Shown one piece after another: positions 36,701 to 49,985 of a stretch of 64,000 bases of DNA. The stretch is from contig JAGTWJ010000006.1 of the NCBI GenBank assembly GCA_020064725.1, positions 682,001 through 746,000 on the forward strand, given 5' to 3'. The notes under the pieces were generated by a model. The model saw nothing but the letters and a program-made list of their open reading frames with translations. It made no database searches and was not told where the DNA came from. The position numbers and the translations under genes are program-made. The number at the start of each line of letters is the position of its first letter. Position 1 is the first letter of the stretch. This DNA comes from Drechslerella dactyloides. Taxonomy: Eukaryota; Ascomycota; Orbiliomycetes; Orbiliales; Orbiliaceae.

Positions 36701-39700
36701 ATGGTATAAGTTTTATTATAAAATATAGAATCTACTATTAGAAGAAGATATATTTTCTAAAAGTTAAGAGTCAGGCAGATTTATATTTACTATATCTGAT
36801 ATAATTGGCAGTAGCTTACAATTAGTAAAACTATTTTATTTATTTCTGCATTTTCGCTTCTTATAATAAGTAAGGGGTAGTTAATATTATCCAAATTAAC
36901 TCAGATTTTTATTCAATCTATTAAGGAGGGTCTTGTGCTGAAATTTCTTTTTACATCCTAACTCTCTCAGTTCTGTATGAATCTTATCCCATAAAACTCT
37001 GGCATTCTGACATTATTTAAAGTATATATTCTCAAGTAGCAGGCCTTTTAATTAATTGTTAATCAATTGTATACAAAATAAATATATAGTTTTACCTTTA
37101 ACCTATATAGAATTAAGAGAATAGTCCCAGGTATGGCTATTATTATTGAGATTTAATAACAGAGTTATAGAAATACTTGTTTTATACATCATTATTGCTT
37201 AAATTGGCTAAGAATCTCAAAAGATTAAGGAATTTTAGGAAGTATAAAAATATATCAATTAATATTGGGATTCAATTAAAATATTTATTGTATAGTAGAA
37301 GTAGGAATTTGTAAAAAATTAAATAGATAAGTTTTAGTAGTTATTATAAGAAATTAGTCCAATAAGCTAAGCTGATATAAGGGAGTTTTAAGATAGTACA
37401 GCAAATAGTTAGAAAAGTAGACTATTATTATTTAAAGTTAAGTTGTTAATATTGGTGCTATTAGTAATTTTTGTGCTTAATTGAATTCAAGAAGATCTTA
37501 TCTAATATACTAACTTTTCTTTTTATTATTAAAAAATATAATATTGTTATAGAAACTAGTTCTCTGAGTGTATAGAGCCTATAGATACTTACTATATATC
37601 TAGTTAAAGTTTTTTACAAAAAACCAACATCCAATCTAGGGTGTAGAGCCATATTGTTAGGGGAATCATTGTAAACCCATCAGCTCTGCTTGCTGACATA
37701 TATAAGAATGGCCATAACCTCTACTTTGATATACTCTGCTGAAAGTCGGGAGTAATCTAGATCAATAAAAACACTGGGAATTCGTTCTATATCTATTTAC
37801 ATACATACATACATATATACATATATACAAGCCTCTTTAGAGTCTCTCTAATTCTAATCTCTCTATTAATATACTAACTATAAGTAGCCCATACCTTATA
37901 ACTATCATAAAAAACAATACTATATACAAAACAGATATAGTCTTAAAGTATTTAGAAATTTTGTTAAGTTTTTTAATTATCTTATTTAAAAGTATTTTAT
38001 AATACTTCTAGATAGAAATAAATATATAAGATAAATCTGAATTGAGAGTAATTAATACTGGATCACACAGAAGTATGTTATAAATTAGAATTAAATCATA
38101 CCCAATAATCTAATAAAGGCTATTTAAATATATAAATCTAGGATATATATTTCCAATTTCTTACTATGTTAACAAAATCAACCATAGCAGATACAGGGAT
38201 CTTATTATAGATGATAGACTTATAGGGTTCTAAATAATGTTAACAGAATGACCAAACATATTATTATTTAAATACAATTAACTAGATTCTACTGTTAATA
38301 TTACTTATAAATTTATTCTAAAGTAAAAGTTTATATGTAATAAACTTTATAAAAGAAGTATCTTAGTTACACCAAAATATTATTATTAATTTGTTATTTA
38401 GTATATACTTCTTCTTAGTAATTATTATAATTTCTACATACCAACCTATATTTTAATTGTAAATGAGAGTATAGGTTGTTTAGCAAATAAACACCAAATC
38501 TTCTACAAAATATTAATTCTTGGTATTAGAAATTTTGTAACTTGGATGTAAAGTAAATTAAGGGATGGTTCTAATTTTGTTTATTTTTATATTGTCTTTG
38601 CTTATAGGATCTTTCTAGGGCTCTATAAATATACTTCTGTTTATGCTTATGAATTTACAATACTTATAGAAGATTTAAGATGTATAGGGGAGGTAGCTTA
38701 TAAAGTATACAAAATCTAGGATATATTAACTAATGTTTTGAATTTCTGGTATTAAATAGCTGCTGAGTTATGGTCTTATAAAGGTATTGTTTATTGTTGT
38801 TTTGCTGTTTTGACTGCTGACTGTACTCTCACAAAATTGTTTTTGATATACTGATTAGTTGCTATAGTTAATCTATATTGTGGGGAAAGATAATATATTA
38901 TGGATTTTTTCTATAGTAATACAATTTATAACTTTTATAGTTGTAATGTAGAAGATGTTTTTATTTTTTTATATGGATTATACTTTATTAAACAGAGTTA
39001 ATTGATTAATCCAAAGGTATTTATAACTTAGATTTAAAGATATTTGAATTTTTTCAAATATCAAAGAATTTAAATAGGACCTGGGTTTAGAGATTATGGT
39101 ATCTGTTTTGTTTTGTATAACAGTTTATTTTTACTTCAATACAATCTTAGTAAATCTGCTTACATAGTCTAAAACAGAACCAGATTAGGAGATAGGAGTT
39201 AATATTGTATATAAGATTATAATAGTTATTTTATATATTTGTAAATATTCTTCTTCACAATTTTTTACCAGATGTTTACTGCTAGGCTTAGTCACTCTGT
39301 CCAAGTTTATATCCATATTTGGCTTGTTTTTCTGGAATACCTTGTGTGATATCCACTAGTGATAGTATTGATGGTTAATGGATTTCCTTGGGCTAAGTTA
39401 GCAGATTATATCAACAATCTGCTTTTAAAATAAAAATATAACAAAAAAGCATTGTTTTAAATTTATAAAAATAGCAACTTTCTAAATGTTTTATACACTC
39501 TTCTTGAAGATTATTTGATAAGAGGGTTTATAATGATAAGTTATTACTTTTCTAAGGATTATTTTAGCTATATATAAAGTAGTAGTGATATGGTGAAGAT
39601 TAATAGATATTTGATATGCTGTATTTGTGAAGAAAAAATTCTTTAGTTAATAGTTAAGTTAGTAAATAGAATTTCTTGGATTTTGTATGACTTAGATGAA

Positions 39701-40155
39701 TTTATTTTTTGTATAATATGGGAGATAAAAGATTTATGCTGATAATATGAGATACTACTACTCCCCTGTAAATCAATCCATGAGTTATTTTTGAACAGTA
39801 GATTTAGATATATCAAGAAAATTGATATCTTCAGGGGTTGGTTGGCAGGAGGCCAACAATTTTTTGGTACAGATCTATATTAATTTCTTTTCCTCCATAA
39901 GATAATCACTAGGTCCAGCAGGACTGATTTATCTATGCCTAGCTATAGTCCGGGTAAGAGGTGATTTGTATTATATATATTAAAACCTTAGAAAAGATAT
40001 TTCTATATTAGGATATTCTTTAGATAGTGCAGCACTTGTAGGTGTATTGAAGTTTCAGCACTAATTTAGGGAAACAGTAACAGAGAAAGGTATGATTATT
40101 GCCTTAGATATCTGACTTTCTGATTTTAATATAAATAATATTGAGTAACTAGTTA
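30729..40155. other. AT-rich desert with decayed frames
   Basis: About 9.4 kb of very AT-rich DNA. 33200-35000 is G/T-skewed on the plus strand. One decayed frame at 31367-33169 is listed separately; a minus-strand stretch at 34120-34330 also reads protein-like between stops but cannot be assigned. TACA/TATA simple repeats lie at 37798-37830. A slightly GC-richer islet lies at 39770-39960. No live gene is supported. Confidence 0.7.
31367..33169 (+). pseudogene. Long decayed reading frame, family unknown
   Basis: One frame can be followed for 601 codons. The first 79 codons are open (start MSSIDTPVLLPWCKKAGITD), then about 35 stops, almost all TAA or TAG and only about three TGA, as expected if CAA and CAG were mutated. 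Stop density (about 1 in 17 codons) is below what such an AT-rich sequence would give by chance (about 1 in 11), and charged, protein-like runs survive (KSKKVNIVTKKGKLIKV; KLEVKVELLNPNNQAI). No catalytic motif is recognised. Could be a transposon ORF or a host gene caught in a repeat. Confidence 0.35.
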
Positions 40156-40157
40156 TA

Positions 40158-40203
40158 ACGTCAAAGATAAGCGAGCGAGCCGGACAAGCAAGCAAGCCAC
40201 CTC
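40158..40203. repeat. Left terminal inverted repeat
   Basis: 46 bp; matches the inverse of 42003-42048 except two G-to-A changes in the second box (AAGCAAGCAAGCC for AAGCGAGCGAGCC). Confidence 0.93.
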
Positions 40204-40249
40204 ACCACCCCACCCCAACAAAAACACCGGTTTCACCACCACACCACTA

Positions 40250-41935
40250 TTATACTAGCCTAGATACATACCAAATAGCTTATATACATACTTAAAATAC
40301 CTACTAGCATATTCAAATATTATATCCAGACTTACCACAATTACCACAGCAGCATATATACACAAAGGTAGCCTCCAGCTAGGGGGTGCACTAGCACTTT
40401 AAAAGCACTAGCTACTCAACCACTTCATCTACAACATCACCATCCAGGATTCTATTAGCCTAGTATATAGTAAACATACCCCCATACTATATACACTATC
40501 TTTTCAACTACCAGCACTTGCTCAGCAGCTCATTTGCAAAGCAAAGCATTATATTCTCTATACATATAAATGCTATTTGGTACATTATTGTCTATGCCCC
40601 TTTAAATAGCTGGTCTACAGCTACTAACAATGATGTGGGAGAGGTATTCTGGTATTAGGTAATTTGGTTTTTAATTAGGCCTGTTTGTAGGCTAACCTTT
40701 AACAGATTTAATAGTATTTTTATAGTCCAAGTAGCTTCCATATTTGCAGTATTTAGGTGTGAATTTACTAGAGTAACCACTAACAACTATATATCCAATT
40801 TTAATAGAACTTTATCTAAATTATAAAATACAATACCAGCTCCAACAAAACTGCTATATATATTTTTAGACATTATTATAACAATAAATATCTTATAAAA
40901 TCCAGAAAGAAACTTTAACTTAGAGATATAGTTAATATACACATATATTAAGTTTTCTACCTCCTTGCTATATACCTGTTTTAGTAGCCCAAAGCAGCCA
41001 ATATCCAATAGCTGGAGGATATGTGATAAATACGGCGGTATACAGATTGTAACAATCTTATGCTCCTGGCAGTATAGCTCAAAAGTAGCTAAATAATAGC
41101 TTTCATAACCATCTAGGATTAATAACCAGTAGTCCAAATAGCAGCACTGCACTATAAATTTATTGAAGTGTTTTAACCACTATAAAGCAAGCTTATTTGT
41201 CGTCTAGTTGTTATTAGAAAGTACAATAACCCAATCCACTAATAGCTTGGTTACTGTATACCAGCTAGCTAGATAGTACTGCCTAACAAGGATAATAAAT
41301 GGTGATAATGCCCAACCTTTTGTGCCTATTTCCTGGATAATTGTTACCCATTCACAGTTCCCAGGCTGTACTAACTTTACTTTATCACACAATTCAATAT
41401 CTATAACAACAGTAATTATAGATATTATATTTATTACAAAGCCAGTCTCATCAAAATTATAAATATTATTATTTATAATACTATACTTAGCTTTTACAAC
41501 CTCAACTAACTAAAACCACTTACTAATAAGCACAGGATCTTCGTATTTCACTCACTAGTAGTCATACTTCCTAAACAAACATATTTATAACTCCAAGTAG
41601 TATTTAACAAAGTTATTAGCCCATTTCTTACCAACATATCACATACTATCATTACTATATGTCAACAACAGCTGATTAGCCATATCTTCCACATTATTTA
41701 ATCTAAGATAAAAAGACCGCACACATAGCTTAAATATATACTAAACAATAATATCTTCTTCTAAATTTATAAGATTTCACAATTTCGGGGTGTTATCTAC
41801 CCTAAAGATATAGTTTTTGTACTGGTGGGTAAGGATGGACCAAGGGACATTATATAGCTTTACAGCAGCCCTAATACTTAAAACTGTATCTTTTTCCAAA
41901 GCTTAAATAACTATATTTATGTGTGATTTAGTCAT
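40250..41935 (-). pseudogene. Pogo/Fot1-type transposase, stop-ridden
   Basis: A continuous 562-codon minus-strand frame from ATG at 41935 to TAA at 40250-40252, with no net frameshift. N-terminal helix-turn-helix (ALEKDTVLSIRAAVKLYNV), the conserved VQPGNCEWVTIIQ block, Asp275 in LLILDGYESYY and Asp311 in QLLDIGCFGLLKQVYSKEV, exactly 35 residues between them. The C-terminal zinc knuckle reads CGNCGKSGYNI with His changed to Tyr. Many TAG/TAA/TGA stops, all one transition from sense. Strong similarity in layout and sequence to 1825-3489, so the two are close relatives. The longest stop-free pieces are 40787-41152 and 41204-41392. Confidence 0.92.
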
Positions 41936-42002
41936 AGAGGTAGTTATTGTTATGGTTATTAAGATATATAGTAGTAAAAGTAAAGGGGTCCATAGGCGGC
42001 CG

Positions 42003-42048
42003 GAGGTGGCTCGCTCGCTTGTCCGGCTCGCTCGCTTATCTTTGACGT
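42003..42048. repeat. Right terminal inverted repeat
   Basis: 46 bp, intact form with both AAGCGAGCGAGCC boxes, followed by TA at 42049-42050. Confidence 0.93.
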
Positions 42049-42050
42049 TA

Positions 42051-45000
42051 TAGATTATATTAGTAATAAAGTGCTATGTGTCAGCTTGCATATGTTAATG
42101 TATTAAGGTGTAATTGTAGATTTAGGTCTGATATGTGTTTGTGGATTTAGTTTAGATGATTAGGTATATAACTTATGCTGCCTACTTGTGCGGCAACTTT
42201 GCCGAGCCCTGTTTTAAGCAAGCTGCATGCTATAGCTATGCTGAGGTCGTGATAAGCACAAACAGAACCAATATAGACTGATAACAAGGGATATACCTAT
42301 ATACTAAAACACATAAGTGAAATATGGTTTATAATTCTGTTATAATATTACTTTTTTTTTTTTAATAAAAACAAAAACAAATAGTAGTAAGAAGAATTTT
42401 CTGTTAAACTATTTTTATTGTTTTTATAATATCTGTATATATTAGTATTATATTAGTACTAGAACCACCTCCAAAGATACTTAAACTAAAATAGTAAAAA
42501 AGTAAAAATATTATATAAAAATGGTTGTAAGAGAAGGCTTTTAATAACCTTTATTATATTAATAAAACTAAAAACTAAGATATAATTAATATAAATTCAA
42601 TTCTTAATATTATTTAGGTAGAATCTAAATATTTAGATATTTATTAATTTGTACTAGTCCTAGCCTAATCTATATATCTTAGATATATACTTAGGATACT
42701 CTGCAGAAACACTTTAATATTAACTATATTAAACAGTTTTCTAATTAACTAAAGAATATTATCGATCAAATATATAATACCTTTAAGGGAGAATTTGGTG
42801 GTTAGAGTACCAATCCAACCTATTATAAAATTATTAAAGTTATGTTGAAATCTACTTAAAACCTTGATAGAGATAAGTATAACCAGTGTTGGTTATTCAT
42901 ATAAGTATTAGAAGAAATTATTAGATTAAAGAAGAAATTTAAAAATCTAAGATAGTATAAATGGAATATTGAATAAAAAGTTGAGGAACTATGTTTAACA
43001 AAGTCTAGAAAGGTATGTCTTAAAAATGCTAATAAGTAATATTTTAAAGAAATCAAGAAGTTCTATTCTAAATCTAAGTTTAAATATAATATATTTGGAT
43101 TAAAAACTAAGAAAAGAAAGCCTTTATAGATATGGATATAAGATTATTAGTACCTATATTAATTTTTCTCTTAATATATTATATTAATGGTTCTAATGAT
43201 CAACTATAATAGTAAGATTGAGGAAATAGGCTAAGATCTGTAGAACATAATTATTAAAGTATTGTTGAATATCTGCAGAGTATTTTTATGGTAGGAGAGC
43301 TAAGAACTAATTAATCTTAGTAATTTATGTAAGTGGTATGGTAAATATAGTATTTATATTTTTTTAATAATTTTATTCTTATAGGTGTTCTTCTGCTATA
43401 GGAAGTTGTTGTATCTACTTTATAATAATTGTTCTTGTATGTTAATAGGTTTTTATTAAAAGAATATGGTTTTACTTAATATTATATATTCTTTTAGTTT
43501 ATATCTTATAATTAGTTTAGATTTAGTTGATGCTTCTACTAGTGATGCTGGCTGGTGTGTTTATACAAATCTAGGGATTCTTTTTGCAAATTATGTATAT
43601 TTTATCCTGTATTTATCTCCATTAGAACCTTATAACTATTATGAAAAGAAATTAGCTAATGAATAGCTGATAAAAGAATCCTATATCTTGGCTAATTTTA
43701 TTTGGTTGATTATTGCTGTTAGTATAATATAAGATAAGTATACTGTGGTGCTTTTTTAGATATTGTCCTAGCTACTACTTCTTATGTGTGTATGTAATCC
43801 GCTGGAACTGAAGCAAGTATGATTTTAGATATTTGGCTGTTATGATTATGCTAGAATCTGAGAAGTTGTATCGGCTTGTGTTGAAGCTTATATGGAGTAA
43901 GCAACAAGTATACAGAAATATGTTTGTGATTATTTGTCTATATTTATCTATGGATGTAAGTGGGCCTACTGAATAGTTTTGATGTTAATTTAATATAAAT
44001 CCTGCATGAGTGTAGGGGATTGAGTTTATAAGACTAGCTATACTCTATATTGTGTATGGGCATATTTTAGAACTTATTATTCGATTCTGCTGGGAGTAAT
44101 ACCATTACTAAGCAAAAAGCCTATGTATGGCTGTATTTAATCTCAGTATAAGAATATAAAAGACTATTAAATATGAATTAGATAGATAGTAATGTTGTAG
44201 ACCTATTGTTAGTTTTACTGTGTTTTGATTATATATATAATATACTAGTATTTTAGTTATTTGTATATTTTCTATCACTTTATCTTGTATTTTTTAGTAT
44301 ATATACTATCATTATTTTTACTGTTAATTATCTATAATATTTATTATAAGCTAGGCTGCCTATTTTAATTTATTGAATTACTATTTTTTTATTGATAACA
44401 AAAATTTATATAGTTATTAATTCTAAAAAATTATTTAATATATAATTGATGAAATCAGATAAATACCTTTTACAGCTAAAAAAAAGTGTCTAACTTACAA
44501 GACAAACAAGTACCAAATATTTATTCCTATCTAATTTTGTCTAAAGAAAAAGTTTATTTAGTTTAAACAAAAATTCAAACAAACTTTTTAATACTAATTA
44601 TTATATATTTAATAATAAATGTAACCTGATAAATAACCTCCACTACTTTTTAATTACTCTAAATACAACTACTACAACACTTAATACAGCTTTTTTAATA
44701 TAATCTCTACTACAAGAGTTTCTTCCCCACTATATAACTATTAATAAGATCTTCTAGTAGATTCTCTTTGATCTCCCAAGTCTTAAATCCAAAAGTATGT
44801 CAGTGGATGTAAAATTTAATAATACATTATTTATTAGCTATATCCCAAATTATTCTATAACTATAAATATTACCCCAAACCTAATCCTCAGAAACTTTAT
44901 ATTTCCTAAAAAAGGTTTCTAATATACTTAGAAAGATATTCTCTTTAAAAATAAACTACTACTTATCTATACTTTTGATAATCACAATATAATAGATATT

Positions 45001-48000
45001 ATTATTGTATTAAGCTTGCTTATATATCTTTTAAATCTTAAACTTATAAGATAAAGCTTCTATAGATACTTCTTATAACTATGATAAATTTCTGGTTAAA
45101 TTTTTGAAGTTAATAACTTAGACAGTTTTATTGGTATATATACAGCTATATTATTCTTATATTATATTTTTTAAGTATGGCTAGTAGTTCTTGGTATAGA
45201 TTTTACCAATACTTTAGCAGAATTAAAATATAAATAAAATTAATATCTTTTTTATATTCTTCAACCTTGACCTTTTCTGTAATTTATATTTTTTAGCTAT
45301 TTTTAAAAGTTTCTATCTATCCTACTTCTTTTTAAGTAGATATAGATTAGTATTTTTATATTTTAAATATATCTTACTAAGCTCTTATTGTAAGTAGTCT
45401 ATTAAAAATAATCTTATACTATTAATGTTTGGTTTTGTTAATATAACTAGAAGATATAGGCTATAGAAAAAGGTGATATGGTTGATTTTAGTAATAATAA
45501 TATTGAAATTAGTTGTTAATAAATTTATAGAAGCTAAAGAAGATGCTGATATGTTATATGATAAAGGCTTAATAAAAAGATTAAAATTGGCCATCTAAGC
45601 TGCTTCAAGCTTCTTATTTATTAGTACAGATTAACAGTAAATATTATTGTAGAGTAAACTTACTGGATTATATCTATATAATATTATAAATTGAGATAGA
45701 TATTTGGAGTATTCTTAGTATAATATAAAACTAATAATGGCCTTAATATCCACAAGAAATAGTACTATAGTTTTAAAATAATATAATATTAGCTATATAT
45801 TAATATCTTTTATTATTAAAGGGATTATTATATTATCCAAAAAACTATTTCCCTGAACTTAGGTATATAACAGTATAGTGGATTTAGAAGATAATTACAA
45901 AACTACTGTAGATAATTTATTCCTGAAGTAGAGATTAAAAAAACTAGTGCTATCTATTTCTGAAAATTCAATTTAAAATTATATATAAGTATAGAAAATA
46001 AGATTTAAGAATAAAAGTAGAATATAAAAAAAGTTTATAATATTAGATAGTGGTGATATTTAGTATATTGGATATAGATAATAAAAGGAAAGGCTAATTA
46101 TCATAGGATATAGTGGATATATAATGTTTTTAGCTGCTAGGAAGGGTCTCCAGCTCCTTAATTTAGAGTTTCTGCTTTGTTTGCTAGCTTGAGATAGGTT
46201 TGTATATAAGGTAGTGTCTAGTGATACATTATCTTATGTTTATAACTAGTTTATCTATCAAAAAATAGAAGTATATTTATTGTGATTCTACTCTACTAAC
46301 AATTTCAAGCACTAGAACCTTCTGTGTCAAGCAAACTTAATAGCCATATTTATTCATGTATTCAAGGTTAATCAAAATTGACGCCTAGAGGTGTGGCAAA
46401 GAAGTGAACTGTTTTGAGGCCCCTTGGTCTCTTGGAGTTAGAGATATTACTCTAAGAGAGCAAACATATCATAAAGGTGTCTAGCATTTTGATACAAATT
46501 CTACAGATTTTTACCGGAAATGTACAGTATTTAACTTCATATATATAATTTTGGATAAACCATATCTTCTCAGGTAACTTAAGCTATAGTTTTTATGGTT
46601 TAATAAAGGCTTTAGATAATTAGTTCCACTAATATAAAACTTATAGTTTAGTTATCTTAGTATGGAATTGAGCATAAGTTAATCAAAATATCAGATTATT
46701 ATTCAAACAAAATTTAACTTTATAAGTATACTGACCTAAACATCCAATATATCTCCTACATTAATTTAATTATATTAATTATCAAAAGTTAATTAATTTG
46801 TATTCAGGATTTTCTACTTATATAGGGATTTATAATAGTGGGTAGTCAATAATACCATCCATCTAATAACAATATTGAACAGAATAAATCTCTTATAATC
46901 AAGAATTAGTAGATGCTTAAGTTTGAAATTATTCTATACCTAAACTATATACTAGCTATTTAGCTATTAATTATAAGATTTAAATAATTACTTCTTTTCT
47001 AGTGATTTAATTGTATGATTATTGAATTTTCTATTTTTAATCTTTTGATTTTGAAACCTTACCGAAGATATGTTTTTTAGATATAAATGGTTTATCTAAT
47101 AATAAGAATAATTGGTAAATATCATATTATATACAATACCTTATAAACATATATATGTAGTCTTATATAGTAAAAATTTAGAGAATTCTAAAAAAAGCCA
47201 TGTATATATAGCTAGTAAGTAGTATTTGTGGTCATATAGGTTCTAGACCTTTAGTATATATGTATAGTTTATTTTCTATATAAAGCTGTTATAATCTAAC
47301 ACATATAATATAAAAATCTATAATAGTAATATTTACTTGATATTTTAGCAACTTTCCAAAATATATCCTATATAAGGATATAGTAAGGCTACTTAGTACA
47401 AATATAACACTTCCAATATGTGATATTAACTAGGACATGAATGGTAAAAGTAAGGTAGCTTAGCAGTAATACAACACTACCAGAGACATAAAACAATTAA
47501 TAATACTAATAACAAAATAAGGCAGCTATATAGCAATATCTTTAATTTATTTAATTTCTATAGGTATATCTTAAAATATAAATATCTTTTAGTACTCCTC
47601 TAATTTTTAAATTATATCAAACTACTATATCACTTATATTTATTTATAGCTATTAATTTTAGTTATTTATAATTATATTTTAATACTTCAGCTACTGCCT
47701 AATCTAAACTATTATATATTGTATTGATATTATTATATTATTATGTTATCTACTGTTTATCCCACTAATTTTTACCTTAATATGGAACTGGATATATGTA
47801 TCTTTGGTATAAGCAAAGAGTTTAACTATTTTTAAGATTTTTTTTTAGACAATTATACTCTATTATCAGATATTGTGTTTAAAAATTTTGGATTTATTAA
47901 CCATAATAATCCATATTTGATACTATTTACACTATTATCTCTGGGAAGCTCACTCCCTGTGTAAGAATGGGATAAGAAACTGGGACAAAATCTTACTTAA

Positions 48001-48894
48001 ATTGTTTTATCTACCAAGAAAAATATAGATTTGTTGTTTAGCCTCTTTTTTTCATAATATTCACAAAGTTATACTTTATCTACTAAGCCCTAAGTCCCTA
48101 GACATAAAATATTTAAGACTTACTTACAATACTCTCCATATATATCTATAAATAGAGATTATTTTATAAACTCAAACAACAACTCAATCATAATTTTACC
48201 CCTAATCCACAGCAACTTAGAATCCTCCATTAAAACTAAGTATCAGACAGCATATCATAAGTTTCAGATCATAATTACTATTTTCTATTACATAACTGCT
48301 TTTTAATCATAATACCACGATTACTATTATAAATAGATATATTATACTACTTACTAACTTCACATATTACTAAAAATAACAAAATACTATTACCATTAGT
48401 AAAGCAAACTATACCCCAAATCAACAAATATCTTATTCATAAGATTATTGGTAGTTAAAGATAAAAAAGTAAATTATATTATTAAGTTTACTAAGAAGAC
48501 TACCCAAAGGAAAAGCACACTTAAAAGCTACTGGAAAATTTATAAAATATATTATATGTGGTCCAAGTATTCAAATATATAGCATATAAAAAACAGAACC
48601 TCAAATAGTAATTGAAATCAAGAAATATATATCCCCAGTTTAAGAAGAGACAATTTTAAAAATTCTCTCATATTAAGATCTAAGCTGTACCAGTATTTTT
48701 ATTAATACCCAATAACTTCCTTATCTTTTAAAACATATATATAAGGATTATTAAGCAATCACAAAATATAGAAACTTAGATATATATATTTATAACAGAG
48801 TATCAGAAAATTCATATAATTTTATCTTTAAAATAACTAGTACTAGGCCTAGGATAGAAGTTGTATAATAAGGTAATTGCTTATTCTAAGTATA
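42051..48894. other. AT-rich desert without genes
   Basis: About 6.8 kb. A GC-richer islet at 42175-42260 shares words such as GGCAAC and TTGCCGA with the reverse complement of the islet at 8470-8510. Another islet at 46290-46540 contains a near-perfect hairpin (CTCTTGGAGT/ACTCTAAGAG). 48110-48420 is C-rich and G-poor on the plus strand. No frame is supported. Confidence 0.65.
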
Positions 48895-48896
48895 TA

Positions 48897-49287
48897 ACGT
48901 GTACGATAAGCGACCGGGTCAGACAAGCGACCGGGTCACCCTCCTGGTCAAACACCCCACCAAAAACCCTTTCATTAATATTGTAGTCAATATCTATTAG
49001 AAAATTATAAAAAAAAATATTTTAAATAAATATAGATTAAAATAATCTAATATTATTTTTTTTAATTTTTTAAACCTAATATTAAATTAATAATAATTAT
49101 TTTAATTTTTTAAAAAACAACACATTTTTTTAGGTGTTTGACTGTAAATATCTCTATAATTTATTAATAAAAATCTCTAAAAATGTAATATATAATAGAT
49201 ATCTGTATAATCTAGGTTTATACCGAGCCATTACTTAATATATTAAAAATTAAGGTCTAGAAAGTCTGCTAAAGTCGGTACAACACA
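48897..49287 (+). repeat. Left arm of the palindrome, 391 bp
   Basis: Matches the reverse complement of 49595-49985 with no mismatch or indel found; equal arm lengths support this. Confidence 0.9.
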
Positions 49288-49594
49288 TCCAACTATTTTC
49301 GATAAAATTATATATAAAAATATAATAAAAAAATCTAAAAAAAATTAATTTTAATTTTAATATATTAAAAATTAATTATTAAATTTTTTTAATTTTTTTT
49401 ATATAATATTGAATTTATTCTTAATTTTTTAATTTTTATTATACAAAATTTTTAAAAATTATAAAAAATTGAATTTTTAATAAAAAAAATTTAAAAAATT
49501 ATAAAATTATAATTTAATCTTATTTAATTTAATATTAATTTTTTAAAATTTTTTTATATATAATTATTAAGAAAAATAGCTAGAGTGTTGTGCC

Positions 49595-49985
49595 TGTGTT
49601 GTACCGACTTTAGCAGACTTTCTAGACCTTAATTTTTAATATATTAAGTAATGGCTCGGTATAAACCTAGATTATACAGATATCTATTATATATTACATT
49701 TTTAGAGATTTTTATTAATAAATTATAGAGATATTTACAGTCAAACACCTAAAAAAATGTGTTGTTTTTTAAAAAATTAAAATAATTATTATTAATTTAA
49801 TATTAGGTTTAAAAAATTAAAAAAAATAATATTAGATTATTTTAATCTATATTTATTTAAAATATTTTTTTTTATAATTTTCTAATAGATATTGACTACA
49901 ATATTAATGAAAGGGTTTTTGGTGGGGTGTTTGACCAGGAGGGTGACCCGGTCGCTTGTCTGACCCGGTCGCTTATCGTACACGT
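49595..49985 (-). repeat. Right arm of the palindrome, 391 bp
   Basis: Inverse of 48897-49287; ends GTACACGT followed by TA. Confidence 0.9.

Larger units (their letters stand above)
40158..42048 (-). mobile_element. Third pogo/Fot1-type DNA transposon, inactive
   Basis: An 1891-bp element with 46-bp terminal inverted repeats (two mismatches, both G-to-A in the left copy) and a TA duplication (40156-40157, 42049-42050). The ends begin ACGTCAAAGAT and carry AAGCGAGCGAGCC twice, starting at positions 12 and 29. The transposase frame runs on the minus strand. Same size and plan as 1723-3611 but a different end sequence, so a sister family. Confidence 0.93.
48897..49985. mobile_element. Palindromic non-coding element with 391-bp arms
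   Basis: 1089 bp, flanked by TA (48895-48896, 49986-49987). The outer 391 bp on each side (48897-49287 and 49595-49985) are exact inverted copies by my reading. The 307-bp centre (49288-49594) is almost pure A/T and still partly palindromic (CTATTTTCGATAAAATTATA against CTATTTTTCTTAATAATTAT). The ends begin ACGTGTACGAT and carry AAGCGACCGGGTC twice, at positions 12 and 29. No reading frame. It looks like a long-armed foldback or MITE-like relative of the pogo-type elements, moved by a transposase not in this window (inference). Confidence 0.88.
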
